A stretch of 64,000 bases of DNA from Pseudoalteromonas amylolytica. GTDB lineage: Bacteria; Pseudomonadota; Gammaproteobacteria; Enterobacterales; Alteromonadaceae. The position numbers were made by a program, and so were the translations under genes. The notes under the pieces were generated by a model. The model searched no databases. It was not told where the DNA came from and saw only the letters and a program-made list of their open reading frames with translations. The DNA is taken from the NCBI RefSeq assembly GCF_001854605.1, contig NZ_MKJU01000025.1, positions 186,378-250,377 of the forward strand, written 5' to 3'. The number at the start of each line of letters is the position of its first letter. Position 1 is the stretch's first letter. Shown here piece by piece: positions 7,955 to 17,397 of the stretch.

Positions 7955-9286
7955 ATGAGTGTTGAAAGTCCTTTAGCTGAACGTTTATCACAATATAAAA
8001 AACATATACATCAATTTGCTGTGCCCGTTGCAGGTAGTTTAACCAGAGTTGTCGGGTTAACACTCGAGGCAAAAGGGCTCAGTGCGCCTGTGGGTAGCCA
8101 CTGCAAAATAGAAACAACCCGAGGCCTTGTGGATGCTGAAGTGGTTGGCTTTAACGATGATACACTTTATTTAATGCCTAACGATCATATTTCAGGTGTA
8201 CTTCCTGGTGCGCGCGTAATACCTCAACTAAAAGAAACCGGATTGCCCGTGGGGATGAGCTTACTTGGACGTGTGGTGGATGGTCTAGGCAGGCCATTAG
8301 ATGGATTGGGACCCATCAACGCTGAACATACTTTGAAATTTGCGCAAAACTCGATAAACCCGCTTGCAAGGCGGCCGATTAGTCAGCCTATGGACGTGGG
8401 AGTACGAGCCATAAACTCCATCATAACTGTTGGGCAAGGTCAACGTATGGGTTTGTTTGCAGGAAGTGGTGTGGGTAAATCTGTTTTGCTAGGTATGATG
8501 ACTCGAGGAAGCGAAGCCGATGTCATTGTTGTTGGTTTGGTGGGTGAGCGTGGACGGGAAGTTAAAGAGTTTATTGATGAAATATTGGGTGTTGAGGGAC
8601 GTAAACGTGCAGTTGTTGTAGCAGCACCAGCCGATGCTTCGCCACTTATGCGTTTGAAAGGGTGTGAAAGTGCGGTCACTATTGCGGAGTATTTTCGTGA
8701 TCAAGGGCTCAACGTATTGTTACTTTTAGACTCTGTTACTCGTTATGCCATGGCTCAGCGTGAGATCGCGTTAGCGGTAGGTGAACCGCCCGCGACGAAA
8801 GGTTATCCGCCATCAGTGTTTGCAAAACTACCGGCTTTGGTTGAAAGAGCGGGTAACGGCGGTGAAGGTCAAGGTTCTATAACCGCATTTTTCACGGTAT
8901 TAAGTGAAGGTGATGATATGCAGGATCCGATAGCGGACTCAGCGCGGGCTATCTTGGATGGGCACATTGTGTTATCTCGGGACTTAGCCGATAGTGGTCA
9001 TTACCCTGCGATTGACATAGAAAAGTCTATTAGTCGTGTTATGCCGCAAGTGGTTTCCGATAGCCATTTGCAGCAGGCACGAGTGCTTAAGCAAGTGTAT
9101 GCGATGTATCAACAGAACAAGGATATGATCACACTTGGGGCGTATCAAAAAGGCAGTGATCCTATGCTCGATCAAGCCATCAATATGATACCTACAGTGA
9201 ATGCATTTTTACAGCAAGGTATGAAAGAAGTACTCAATTATGATCAGTGCTTACAAGAACTTGCGAAGTTATTGGGACAAGAATAA
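7955..9286 (+). CDS. fliI: Flagellar export ATPase FliI
   Basis: ATPase of the flagellar type III secretion system, homologous to the F1 beta subunit. 443 residues. Walker A is GSGVGKS (residues 170-176); the Walker B region is [14 protein letters not shown]; the catalytic Glu lies in [11 protein letters not shown]. The start ATGAGTG follows a weak site. The stop codon shares one base with the fliJ start (TAATG). Confidence 0.97.
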   Translation: MSVESPLAERLSQYKKHIHQFAVPVAGSLTRVVGLTLEAKGLSAPVGSHCKIETTRGLVDAEVVGFNDDTLYLMPNDHISGVLPGARVIPQLKETGLPVGMSLLGRVVDGLGRPLDGLGPINAEHTLKFAQNSINPLARRPISQPMDVGVRAINSIITVGQGQRMGLFAGSGVGKSVLLGMMTRGSEADVIVVGLVGERGREVKEFIDEILGVEGRKRAVVVAAPADASPLMRLKGCESAVTIAEYFRDQGLNVLLLLDSVTRYAMAQREIALAVGEPPATKGYPPSVFAKLPALVERAGNGGEGQGSITAFFTVLSEGDDMQDPIADSARAILDGHIVLSRDLADSGHYPAIDIEKSISRVMPQVVSDSHLQQARVLKQVYAMYQQNKDMITLGAYQKGSDPMLDQAINMIPTVNAFLQQGMKEVLNYDQCLQELAKLLGQE

Positions 9287-9726
9287 TGGCAGCAGATAAA
9301 CTTAACTTACTGTACAAGCTTGAGTCCGAAAAAGAAGAGTCTTTGCGTGTAAACTATATGCAGGCTCAACATCACCTAAACGATAACCAGCAAAAGCTTG
9401 CTGGTTTGAATGATTTTCGTCTCGAATACAGTCAACAGCTCCACCTCAAAGCTAAACAAGGCTTAACCAGTAGTGGTCTCATTCAATATCAAGCTTTTAT
9501 AAAAAAAATAGAAGATGCAATGCAGCAGCAGGCCAAAACAGTTAATACAGCCAAGCAAGTTGTAGAACAGCGAAAAAAACTGTGGTTGGCGCAGCAAGTT
9601 AAGGCGAAAGCAATCGAAAAACTCATTGAGAAAAAGCAACTACAGCTGCAAAAACAGCGTGACAAAGCAGAGCAGAAAATGTTGGATGAATTTGCTACCA
9701 ATCAATTTATGCGCCGTAGGGCCTAA
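9286..9726 (+). CDS. fliJ: Flagellar export chaperone FliJ
   Basis: Soluble coiled-coil protein that works with FliI and FlhA in export. 147 residues, almost entirely helical and rich in K, Q and E. The start at 9286 (MAADKLNLL) forms TAATG with the fliI stop. An upstream in-frame start at 9247 would run far into fliI and is rejected. Last gene before a new sigma-54 promoter. Confidence 0.88.
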   Translation: MAADKLNLLYKLESEKEESLRVNYMQAQHHLNDNQQKLAGLNDFRLEYSQQLHLKAKQGLTSSGLIQYQAFIKKIEDAMQQQAKTVNTAKQVVEQRKKLWLAQQVKAKAIEKLIEKKQLQLQKQRDKAEQKMLDEFATNQFMRRRA

Positions 9727-9796
9727 GCTAGAAATAGTGAGTCTTAGTGATGGCAAAGCTGCCCAACTGAGCGCGATGTCCTCACAAAAATAAAAG

Positions 9797-9813
9797 TGGC
9801 CTGAGTTTTGCTT
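9797..9813 (+). promoter_or_regulatory. Sigma-54 promoter of fliK
   Basis: TGGCCTG at -24 and TTTGCTTT at -12, with GG (9798-9799) and GC (9810-9811) 12 bases apart; one of the best matches in the window. The predicted start of transcription is near 9823. The leader carries a GCGGC/GCCGC hairpin (9836-9853) before the fliK ribosome binding site. Confidence 0.78.
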
Positions 9814-9869
9814 TTAAACTTATAGTGATGTATCCGCGGCTGTTAATTGCCGCTTTGGCAGGTAAAAAT

Positions 9870-11906
9870 ATGCTTAATGTAACTATTAATAGCTCAGTTA
9901 AAACTAGTGTGGATGCTGGTGCTGCGGAATATACGAATACTCAAGAAGATAGCGCGAGTGAAGAGCTGAGCTTTTTGGCAACTTTCACACAGTTGCGCGA
10001 TGCCGATACTAGGCAACACGGTGGCAATTCTGACACCAGTAAAGAGACAGACAGCTCAGCCATTACGGATGATGAGCAGCAGGTAGAGACCGAGCATAAA
10101 ACGGGAGCTAAGCCCCTATCAGAAAATGAATTAGATACAGATCCAACTGACGATGCCGAGCATGATGGAGAGGTGGTATCTGAATCATCGGAAACTGATA
10201 GAGCAGTGAATGTGCTTGCTGACTCTGAGCAAGCAAATAACCAGAAAAACCAGCGTTCAGCTGATGATCTCCTTGCTCAAATAAATGCTGCCAATCAGCA
10301 AAAAACAGCTGTGACTCGATATCAGGCTGAGAAGTCCGACGCGCAAGCACAGTTGACTGCAAAAACAACGAATGATGCGTTGAAGTCAGGGCTACAAATC
10401 AGCAAACCTGACGTTAAACCTCAGTTAGCTGAAGAACCTGTTGATAAAATTGTTATTCCCCCTGGGTTTCGAGTAATGTCCGAAGGTGAGAAAAGTGCTG
10501 AGCATCAAGGCAGCTCTCAATCCACTGAAGGTAAAGGAAACACTCTTTCTGAGCTGGCAGAATCAAAAGCGAAGCAAAACCCAACTGGTGAATTAGCATC
10601 ACAAAAACAGAGCTTAACTGATGGGCAAGAAAAAGTCAGTGAGCCTGCTGTGAAACCAGAAAAACCGTTGTTACAAGAGCACATAGAGGCGACCGATGAT
10701 GTAGAGCAAGTCACTGCACAGCTAAAAGAGCAAAGTACTACGACTAAAATAATGCCAACAACGGTGCAAGAACACACTAGCTTGGCTGAGCACAAACAAA
10801 ACACTCCAAACCTTAAGAAAAGTGAATTAGCGCAAGAGGTCAGTGATATAGCTAAGCAAATCGGTGCCAAAGTTACTCAAGACGGCAGCGGTCGAGAAAT
10901 TCAAGTTCCAGCAGAGCTTAAAGCAACACTAGAGCAGCAATTAGCACTATTGTCACCTAAAGAAAGAAGCGCCCTACAGCAGGGGCTACAGCAACTTAGT
11001 AATCAAGGCAAAGCATCCCCGCTAGTTGAACAAGCGTTACAGCAATTAAAAGAGCTTGACGAAGGCCAGATGGCGGTGACGAAACAAGCAGTTCGTAGTG
11101 AAGTTACGGTTGCTGCGAATGCTGCCATAGCAAATAAGCAAAGTTACTCTTACAACAGTACCAAAGTCGATAAAGACACGATAAAGCAAGACATGAAAGA
11201 GTCGCTCAAGGCCATGAACTCAGTTGATGGAGGAAATTTTAATTCTGACATTAAGCGAGAAGCATTGAGCGCGGTACAGTTGGCTCAAGTGATGCCAACC
11301 CCTCAGGTTGAACAGCTCTTTAAAGCGATTGTAACACCTGCTCAGACCAACCCGCTATCTTCGCAATTTAGCGAACTAGCCCAGTATTTTGAACAGTTGG
11401 ATGCTGCGCCTCAGAGCACACAAACGCAACAGCTCAACGCTACCTCTCACAAAGTACAAGTTGATGCGCAAATGCTACAAGCGGTAAATATTGCTCGTAA
11501 TGATGCTGCAAAAATTTTGCAAGAAAAAGTGTCAATGATGCTGAATCTTAACAATCAAGAAGCTGAAATCAGACTTGACCCACGTGAGCTTGGTAGTATG
11601 CAGATCAGAATACGTACTGATGCAGAGCAAGCACAGGTAAACTTTGTGGTACAAAATCAGCAAGCGAAAGACTTGCTTGAGCAATCTATGCCAAAACTCA
11701 GAGAAATGTTAGCTGAACAAGGCATTGAGTTGGGGCAAAGTAATATTGAGCAAGGCGGTGAAGGGCAGCAGGAACAAATGTTGGGTTCAAATGAGCAGGG
11801 CCAAGCACATTCAACGTCAGCAGAACAATCCGAGCAGGATGAAAACATGACATCACGTGCAAACGGTGCTCTAAACGATGGTTCTTCAATAGATTATTAC
11901 GCCTAA
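9870..11906 (+). CDS. fliK: Flagellar hook-length control protein FliK
   Basis: Secreted molecular ruler that flips the export gate from hook to filament substrates by acting on FlhB. 678 residues: a long, acidic, Q/E/K/T-rich low-complexity ruler region, then the conserved C-terminal domain with the pattern EIRLDPRELGSMQIRI and the following QQAKDLLEQSMPKLREML. The start is set at 9870 (MLNVTIN) because the predicted transcript begins near 9823, so GTG 9825 or ATG 9828 would leave almost no leader. AGGT precedes 9870 at proper distance. It has its own sigma-54 promoter. Confidence 0.9.
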   Translation: MLNVTINSSVKTSVDAGAAEYTNTQEDSASEELSFLATFTQLRDADTRQHGGNSDTSKETDSSAITDDEQQVETEHKTGAKPLSENELDTDPTDDAEHDGEVVSESSETDRAVNVLADSEQANNQKNQRSADDLLAQINAANQQKTAVTRYQAEKSDAQAQLTAKTTNDALKSGLQISKPDVKPQLAEEPVDKIVIPPGFRVMSEGEKSAEHQGSSQSTEGKGNTLSELAESKAKQNPTGELASQKQSLTDGQEKVSEPAVKPEKPLLQEHIEATDDVEQVTAQLKEQSTTTKIMPTTVQEHTSLAEHKQNTPNLKKSELAQEVSDIAKQIGAKVTQDGSGREIQVPAELKATLEQQLALLSPKERSALQQGLQQLSNQGKASPLVEQALQQLKELDEGQMAVTKQAVRSEVTVAANAAIANKQSYSYNSTKVDKDTIKQDMKESLKAMNSVDGGNFNSDIKREALSAVQLAQVMPTPQVEQLFKAIVTPAQTNPLSSQFSELAQYFEQLDAAPQSTQTQQLNATSHKVQVDAQMLQAVNIARNDAAKILQEKVSMMLNLNNQEAEIRLDPRELGSMQIRIRTDAEQAQVNFVVQNQQAKDLLEQSMPKLREMLAEQGIELGQSNIEQGGEGQQEQMLGSNEQGQAHSTSAEQSEQDENMTSRANGALNDGSSIDYYA

Positions 11907-11963
11907 CTACTGCTATTATATAGAAATAGACCGTGAGCTAATTGGCTTTTATAAGGATTAACA

Positions 11964-12485
11964 ATGGCAGAAGATACCGACTTAGAAATAGAAGAAGCGG
12001 GTGGCAATAAGAAAAAGATTATCATCATTGCGGCCGTTGCAGTAGTGGTATTGGTTGCAGCTGGTATTTGGTTTCTGACCTCTTCGGAAGATGCGCCAGT
12101 TGAGACGTTGGCAGAAGAAGAAACAGCCCAGCAAGTGACAGCCAGTTCATCGTCGGCAAAAACAGGTAGCGCGCTTTATGTCGCTATGCCAAGGCCATTT
12201 GTATTTAACGTGCCAGGGGCAAGTAGAGACCGCATTGTGCAAATTAAAGTGCAGTTACTGGTGCGTGGAGATATCAACGAAGAAATTGCTAAGAAACATA
12301 TTCCTTTGATAGAAGGCACGTTGTTGAGCGTCTTTTCGACAACGACAGCGGATGAACTAAGTACAAGTGCAGGGAAAGAATCATTACGTTTGTCAGCAGT
12401 GGACAAAGTACAAGAAGCAATGGAAGGGGTTGAGGGCAGTAAAGTCATTGAACGTGTACTATTCACCGGCTTTGTAATGCAGTGA
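11964..12485 (+). CDS. fliL: Flagellar basal body-associated protein FliL
   Basis: Inner-membrane protein next to the stator that supports motor torque. 173 residues: a short acidic cytoplasmic N-terminus, one membrane segment (about 19-38, IIIIAAVAVVVLVAAGIWFL), a Ser/Thr/Glu-rich linker, and a periplasmic domain with the FliL pattern (MPRPFVFNVPG, VQIKVQLLVR). It opens the fliLMNOPQR-flhB series and is followed eight bases later by fliM. Confidence 0.93.
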   Translation: MAEDTDLEIEEAGGNKKKIIIIAAVAVVVLVAAGIWFLTSSEDAPVETLAEEETAQQVTASSSSAKTGSALYVAMPRPFVFNVPGASRDRIVQIKVQLLVRGDINEEIAKKHIPLIEGTLLSVFSTTTADELSTSAGKESLRLSAVDKVQEAMEGVEGSKVIERVLFTGFVMQ

Positions 12486-12493
12486 GGTCTTAA

Positions 12494-13585
12494 GTGAGTG
12501 ATTTATTATCCCAAGACGAAATTGATGCGCTACTTCATGGTGTTGATGATGTCGAAGAGGAAGAAATAAGCGAAGGTGATGACGGGGAGTCAACGGCGTT
12601 ACAGTATGACTTTTCATCACAGGACCGCATTGTTCGTGGTCGTATGCCGACCCTTGAAATTGTTAATGAACGCTTTGCTCGCCATATGCGCATTAGCCTG
12701 TTCAATATGATGCGTCGCACAGCCGAAGTATCAATTAATGGCGTACAAATGCTAAAGTTTGGTGAGTATATTCATACCTTATTTGTTCCAACTAGCTTAA
12801 ATATGGTGCGCTTTAGACCGTTAAAGGGAACTGGCCTGATCACCATGGAAGCGCGCCTAGTGTTCATTCTGGTAGATAACTTCTTTGGTGGGGATGGTCG
12901 CTATCATGCAAAAATTGAAGGTCGCGAATTTACGCCTACTGAACGCCGAATAGTGCAAATGCTGTTAAAAATAATCTTCGAAGATTATAAAGAGGCTTGG
13001 GCTCCCGTGATGGATGTTTCGTTTGAGTACCTTGACTCTGAGGTTAACCCAGCGATGGCAAATATCGTGAGTCCTACAGAGGTTGTGGTAATCAGCTCTT
13101 TCCATATTGAGCTTGATGGTGGTGGTGGTGATTTTCATATTTCACTTCCTTACTCAATGCTGGAGCCGATCCGTGAACTGTTAGACGCTGGTGTACAGTC
13201 GGATACTGAAGATACTGATTTGCGTTGGAGTAAAGCTTTACGCGATGAAATTATGGATGTGGAAGTTGAGCTATCGACGCAATTACTTGAGATAGATTTG
13301 ACCCTAGAGCAAATTATGGGGTTAAAAGCGGGTGATGTTATTCCTGTAGAAATGCCGGAATATATCACTGTATTTATCGAAGAGTTGCCCACATTCAGAG
13401 CGAAGATGGGGCGTTCAAGAGACAATGTCGCATTACAAATTAGCGAAAAAATTAAACGTCCAGAATCCGTTAAATCTGAACTACATGTGTTCACAAAAGG
13501 TGGCAAGAAGCTTGACTCAGATGCTGAGCTTGCGGAATTGGAAGAAGACTTACATCTTTCAGAAGGTGTGGACTTAGATTGGTAA
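12494..13585 (+). CDS. fliM: Flagellar motor switch protein FliM
   Basis: C-ring protein that receives phosphorylated CheY and reverses rotation. 363 residues, GTG start. The extreme N-terminus carries the CheY-binding peptide LLSQDEIDALLHG (residues 4-16). The middle CheC-like domain and the C-terminal SpoA domain (DVIPVEMPEYITVFIEE) are intact. The EIDALL peptide is relevant to the similar motifs seen in the CheA linker at 24346-24648. Confidence 0.97.
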   Translation: MSDLLSQDEIDALLHGVDDVEEEEISEGDDGESTALQYDFSSQDRIVRGRMPTLEIVNERFARHMRISLFNMMRRTAEVSINGVQMLKFGEYIHTLFVPTSLNMVRFRPLKGTGLITMEARLVFILVDNFFGGDGRYHAKIEGREFTPTERRIVQMLLKIIFEDYKEAWAPVMDVSFEYLDSEVNPAMANIVSPTEVVVISSFHIELDGGGGDFHISLPYSMLEPIRELLDAGVQSDTEDTDLRWSKALRDEIMDVEVELSTQLLEIDLTLEQIMGLKAGDVIPVEMPEYITVFIEELPTFRAKMGRSRDNVALQISEKIKRPESVKSELHVFTKGGKKLDSDAELAELEEDLHLSEGVDLDW

Positions 13586-13613
13586 GAATTGATTACATAA
13601 AGGTTTTGATAGT

Positions 13614-14015
13614 ATGAGCGATGATCAAGATACAATGGACGAATGGGCGGCAGCACTCGCCGAGGCAGAAGAAAATGAAAATGTCTCCAGCGAGCCTGAA
13701 GTGGCAGAACTGGATGAACTAAAAGACACGAATGCCAACCTATCTCCAGACGAAAAACGCAAGTTAGATACAATTTTAGATATCCCTGTTACTATCTCAA
13801 TGGAAGTGGGACGTTCTAAAATTAATATTCGTAACTTACTACAGCTCAACCAGGGTTCGGTTGTTGAGCTTGACCGAGTAGCGGGTGAGCCGCTAGATGT
13901 GCTGGTTAATGGTACGCTAATAGCGCATGGTGAAGTTGTTGTCGTAAATGATAAGTTTGGTATACGTCTAACTGACGTAATTAGCCAAGTCGAGCGTATC
14001 AAGAAGCTACGATGA
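13614..14015 (+). CDS. fliN: Flagellar motor switch protein FliN
   Basis: C-ring protein with FliM, also a docking site for export cargo through FliH. 133 residues: an acidic N-terminal third, then the SpoA domain (ILDIPVTISMEVGRSKINIR, then VVVNDKFGIRLTDVIS). ATG 13614 lies 28 bases after fliM. The end overlaps the fliO start (ATGA). Confidence 0.95.
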   Translation: MSDDQDTMDEWAAALAEAEENENVSSEPEVAELDELKDTNANLSPDEKRKLDTILDIPVTISMEVGRSKINIRNLLQLNQGSVVELDRVAGEPLDVLVNGTLIAHGEVVVVNDKFGIRLTDVISQVERIKKLR

Positions 14016-14413
14016 AAATATCTACCAGTATATTTTTGCTTGTGGCCGCCATGCCAGTTATAGCAAAGCAGGAAATGACAGGCTTAAGTACAGAGCTTTT
14101 GTCTATGGGCTTGTCATTGATGCTGGTTGTAGCATTAATTATCGGGTTAGGGCTATTAGTTAAAAAGTTCAATCCTAACTTGGGTAATAACAAAGACTTC
14201 AAGGTGATACGAAGCCTACCATTGGGTACTAAAGAACGCCTGATGGTGGTAGAAATAGACAATAAACAACATTTGCTGGGGGTAACGCCCCATAGCATAA
14301 ATTATTTATATCAATTAGAGCAGCCCCTTGAAGAGGCGCAGGTGCCAGCATTTGCAAAAGAGCTTGGGCGATTTGTAGGTAGACAAAATAACAAGAATAG
14401 TTCTTATGATTAA
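14012..14413 (+). CDS. fliO: Flagellar biosynthetic protein FliO
   Basis: Small inner-membrane protein needed for assembly of the FliP ring of the export gate. 133 residues with an N-terminal hydrophobic signal-like stretch, one membrane helix (about 31-50, [20 protein letters not shown]) and a cytoplasmic domain with the FliO pattern ([20 protein letters not shown]). It overlaps fliN by four bases and fliP by eight, indicating coupled translation. Confidence 0.88.
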   Translation: MKISTSIFLLVAAMPVIAKQEMTGLSTELLSMGLSLMLVVALIIGLGLLVKKFNPNLGNNKDFKVIRSLPLGTKERLMVVEIDNKQHLLGVTPHSINYLYQLEQPLEEAQVPAFAKELGRFVGRQNNKNSSYD

Positions 14414-15146
14414 ATTTTTAATAGCGCTTATCGGCCTAGGTTTTTTACCTTTCGCTGGCGCTGAAGGCATTGATGCACTGAGTGTTACTACAAACCCTGA
14501 TGGCTCGCAAGAGTACTCAGTAACGTTACAAGTGCTTGCCATTATGACTGCGCTGAGTTTCATTCCGGCAGCAGTGATAATGATGACCTCATTCACACGT
14601 ATCATTGTGGTTTTAGCCATTTTAAGGCAAGCAATTGGCCTTCAACAGTCACCTTCAAACCAAATTTTATTAGGTATGTCTTTGTTTTTAACGTTTTTTA
14701 TTATGGCTCCCATATTCAGCCAAATAAATGACAGAGCTGTTCAACCTTACTTGAATGAGCAACTGACATCACTGCAAGCATTAGAACAGGCAAAAGAGCC
14801 ACTAAAAGCGTTTATGCTCTCTCAAACGCGTATTAAAGATTTAGAGACGTTTGCCAAGATAGCTGGGTATGACAAATTAGATAAGCCAGAAGACACTCCC
14901 TTTGTGGTGATCATACCTGCATTTGTGACCAGTGAGTTGCAAACAGCCTTCATTATTGGCTTTATGTTTTTTATACCATTTTTGATCGTTGATTTGGTGG
15001 TCGCCAGTGTATTAATGGCAATGGGTATGATGATGTTGTCACCCATGATTGTTTCTTTACCATTTAAGATTATGCTATTCGTATTGGTCGATGGCTGGGG
15101 GTTAGTGATGGGTACGTTGGCCCGTAGTTTTGGTCTAGGGGTGTAA
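14406..15146 (+). CDS. fliP: Flagellar export gate protein FliP
   Basis: Core subunit of the FliP5FliQ4FliR1 export gate in the MS ring. 246 residues with a cleavable-type signal peptide (residues 1-20, ending FAGAEG) and four hydrophobic helices. Signature motifs are [17 protein letters not shown] and the C-terminal [19 protein letters not shown]. Followed after one base by fliQ. Confidence 0.96.
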   Translation: MIKFLIALIGLGFLPFAGAEGIDALSVTTNPDGSQEYSVTLQVLAIMTALSFIPAAVIMMTSFTRIIVVLAILRQAIGLQQSPSNQILLGMSLFLTFFIMAPIFSQINDRAVQPYLNEQLTSLQALEQAKEPLKAFMLSQTRIKDLETFAKIAGYDKLDKPEDTPFVVIIPAFVTSELQTAFIIGFMFFIPFLIVDLVVASVLMAMGMMMLSPMIVSLPFKIMLFVLVDGWGLVMGTLARSFGLGV

Positions 15147-15147
15147 T

Positions 15148-15417
15148 ATGGAACCCGAAGTATTTGTCGATATACTCAGCGACTCACTGTTTTTGGTCAT
15201 AAAACTGGTTGCGGCAATTGTACTTCCCGGATTAATGATTGGTTTGGTAGTTGCTGTATTTCAGGCTGCAACCTCAATCAACGAACAAACTTTGAGTTTC
15301 TTGCCCCGTTTGATAGTTACTATTCTTGCATTGATAGTTGGAGGTCACTGGTTTACCCAAGAACTCATGGACTTCTTCACGAGTCTTGTGATGCGGATCC
15401 CTGAAATAGCAGGCTAG
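15148..15417 (+). CDS. fliQ: Flagellar export gate protein FliQ
   Basis: Two-helix membrane subunit of the export gate. 89 residues, normal length. Helix pair LVAAIVLPGLMIGLVVAVFQ and LPRLIVTILALIVGGHW; the family motif AATSINEQTLSFLPR lies between them. The stop codon TAG overlaps the in-frame GTG three bases before the fliR ATG. Confidence 0.95.
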   Translation: MEPEVFVDILSDSLFLVIKLVAAIVLPGLMIGLVVAVFQAATSINEQTLSFLPRLIVTILALIVGGHWFTQELMDFFTSLVMRIPEIAG

Positions 15418-15419
15418 TG

Positions 15420-16199
15420 ATGGAATTTCCAATTGCAATTGTCATGCAGTGGCTAAGTGACTTGTTACTGCCTCTGGTGCGGATCAGCTCAATGGTCATG
15501 GTTATGGCCGGCTTGGGAGCGCAAACAGTACCCACAAGAATTAAATTGGCCTTGTCTGTTGTCGTAACTTTTGCGGTTATGCCTGCACTTCCAAAGGCTG
15601 AATTTGTTCAGCTGTTCTCTTTTTCAATGTTACTAGTGGTAATCCAACAGATGATCATCGGCATTGCCATTGGTTTTGCGTCACTGTTGTTACTCAATAC
15701 GTTTATCATTGCTGGACAAATTCTGGCAATGCAAACGGGTCTGGGATTCGCTTCAGTTGTTGACCCTGCGAATGGCTTGAGTGTACCTGCAGTGGGGCAG
15801 TTTTATCTTATCTTGGCAACTTTGCTATTCTTTGTTTTTAATGGTCATTTGATGATGATGAATATGATCATTTTTAGCTTTGAAACTTTTCCCATTAACG
15901 GTCAGTGGTGGCTGGTAGATAACTACTGGCAGATTGTTAATTGGGGGGGGTGGATGTTTACGACCGCGCTGGCGCTTTCGCTGGCTCCTCTTACTGCAAT
16001 GTTAGTGATTAATATATCATTTGGCATAATGACACGTGCGGCACCACAAATGAATATCTTCTCTGTGGGCTTTGCATTCACACTCGTAGCAGGTTTAACC
16101 ATTATTTGGGCCACCCTGGGTAATTTTGTTGTGCAGTTTGAATTTCAATGGCTAAAAATGACAGAACTGATGTGTAACTTAATAGGTTGTACGGTTTAG
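15420..16199 (+). CDS. fliR: Flagellar export gate protein FliR
   Basis: Polytopic membrane subunit that completes the export gate with FliP and FliQ. 259 residues, six hydrophobic segments. Family motifs include PLVRISSMVMVMAGLGAQTV and GLGFASVVDPANG. ATG 15420 is preferred to GTG 15417 because AGG sits six bases before it; the choice changes only one residue. Confidence 0.94.
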   Translation: MEFPIAIVMQWLSDLLLPLVRISSMVMVMAGLGAQTVPTRIKLALSVVVTFAVMPALPKAEFVQLFSFSMLLVVIQQMIIGIAIGFASLLLLNTFIIAGQILAMQTGLGFASVVDPANGLSVPAVGQFYLILATLLFFVFNGHLMMMNMIIFSFETFPINGQWWLVDNYWQIVNWGGWMFTTALALSLAPLTAMLVINISFGIMTRAAPQMNIFSVGFAFTLVAGLTIIWATLGNFVVQFEFQWLKMTELMCNLIGCTV

Positions 16200-16202
16200 C
16201 AT

Positions 16203-17333
16203 ATGGCAGAAGATTCTGGTCAAGAACGCACGGAAGAGCCCACCGAGAAGAAAATTAGTGAGGCTCGAAAAAAAGGGCAGGTTGCTCGCTCTAAAGAGTT
16301 GGGAACAACTTTTGTGCTGATCTTTTCAGCCATTGCTTTATTGTTGTATGGGCCAGCGATAGGTAAAGGTTTGTATAACATCATGGGCCGCGCACTGAAC
16401 CTAAATCGCAACGAAAGCTACGATACCACCAAAATGTTTGCAGTATGGGAAAGTGTTTTTTCTGAACTTTTTTTTCCAATGGCGATGTTTGTTTTAATCA
16501 TTGTTATTGCGGGAGTGGTGGGTAATACCTTGCTGGGAGGGTTTAATTTCAGTTGGCAGGCAGCAGCACCAAAAGCGAGTAAGATGTCACCCATGAAGGG
16601 TCTTAAACGAATGTTAGGGCCACAAGCCGCTGTCGAGCTTGTAAAATCAATACTCAAGTTTGTGTTGGTGGCTGGCAGCGCGATTTTCCTGATCAGCGCT
16701 TTCTTTTATGAAATTCTTCACCTGAGCATAGAAGTTATGCCGAGCAGTGTGATCCACGCGTTGGAGATTTTAGCGTGGATGTTTTTAGGCTTAAGCTGCA
16801 CCTTAGTGGTTATCTCAGCGATCGATGCCCCATACCAAAGCTACAACCACCACAAACAATTAAAAATGACGCTGCAGGAGGTGAAAGATGAATATAAGAA
16901 TTCTGAAGGTGATCCACAGATAAAAGCTAGAATTAGGCGCACACAGCGAGAAATGTCGCAGCGACGCATGATGCAAGATGTACCCGACGCGGATGTGGTG
17001 GTCACTAACCCAACACATTATTCTGTTGCGCTTAAATATGATACGGAAAAAGCAGGTGCGCCAATGGTTGTTGCAAAAGGGGTGGATGAAATTGCCATGC
17101 AGATTCGAAAAGTCGCGATTGGTAATGAAGTACCCATTGTTGAATCGCCTGCGCTGACGCGCTCGTTATACCACACCACTGAAATAGGACAGCAAATTCC
17201 AGATCAGCTATTCACCGCAGTGGCACAAGTGTTGGCCTATGTATTTCAGTTAAAGCGCTTCAATAAAGGCCGAGGACGTCGCCCTACGTCACTCAGCAAA
17301 GACTTACCTATCCCTGATGACTTAAAACATTAG
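16203..17333 (+). CDS. flhB: Flagellar export switch protein FlhB
   Basis: Export-gate membrane protein whose self-cleaved cytoplasmic domain sets substrate class (hook or filament) on a signal from FliK. 376 residues: SGQERTEEPTEKK start motif, four membrane helices, then the cytoplasmic domain. The autocleavage motif Asn-Pro-Thr-His is at residues 269-272, at the usual position. Compare the separate protein at 29786-30082, which resembles only the part after this motif. Followed by the flhA promoter. Confidence 0.97.
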   Translation: MAEDSGQERTEEPTEKKISEARKKGQVARSKELGTTFVLIFSAIALLLYGPAIGKGLYNIMGRALNLNRNESYDTTKMFAVWESVFSELFFPMAMFVLIIVIAGVVGNTLLGGFNFSWQAAAPKASKMSPMKGLKRMLGPQAAVELVKSILKFVLVAGSAIFLISAFFYEILHLSIEVMPSSVIHALEILAWMFLGLSCTLVVISAIDAPYQSYNHHKQLKMTLQEVKDEYKNSEGDPQIKARIRRTQREMSQRRMMQDVPDADVVVTNPTHYSVALKYDTEKAGAPMVVAKGVDEIAMQIRKVAIGNEVPIVESPALTRSLYHTTEIGQQIPDQLFTAVAQVLAYVFQLKRFNKGRGRRPTSLSKDLPIPDDLKH

Positions 17334-17343
17334 ACCTAATAAT

Positions 17344-17360
17344 TGGCTCGTAACTTGCTT
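17344..17360 (+). promoter_or_regulatory. Sigma-54 promoter of flhA
   Basis: TGGCTCG at -24 and CTTGCTT at -12, with GG (17345-17346) and GC (17357-17358) 12 bases apart; a near-consensus match. The predicted transcript starts near 17370, 28 bases before the flhA ATG. It probably drives flhA-flhF-flhG-fliA and perhaps cheYZA. Confidence 0.8.
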
Positions 17361-17397
17361 TATCTGCATAGTGTCAATATTTTGCAGTTGTTAAGTT

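Noticed and set aside
9825..9869. Upstream fliK starts at 9825 (GTG) and 9828 (ATG)
   Set aside because: They sit at or within a few bases of the predicted transcription start of the sigma-54 promoter and lack a ribosome binding site.
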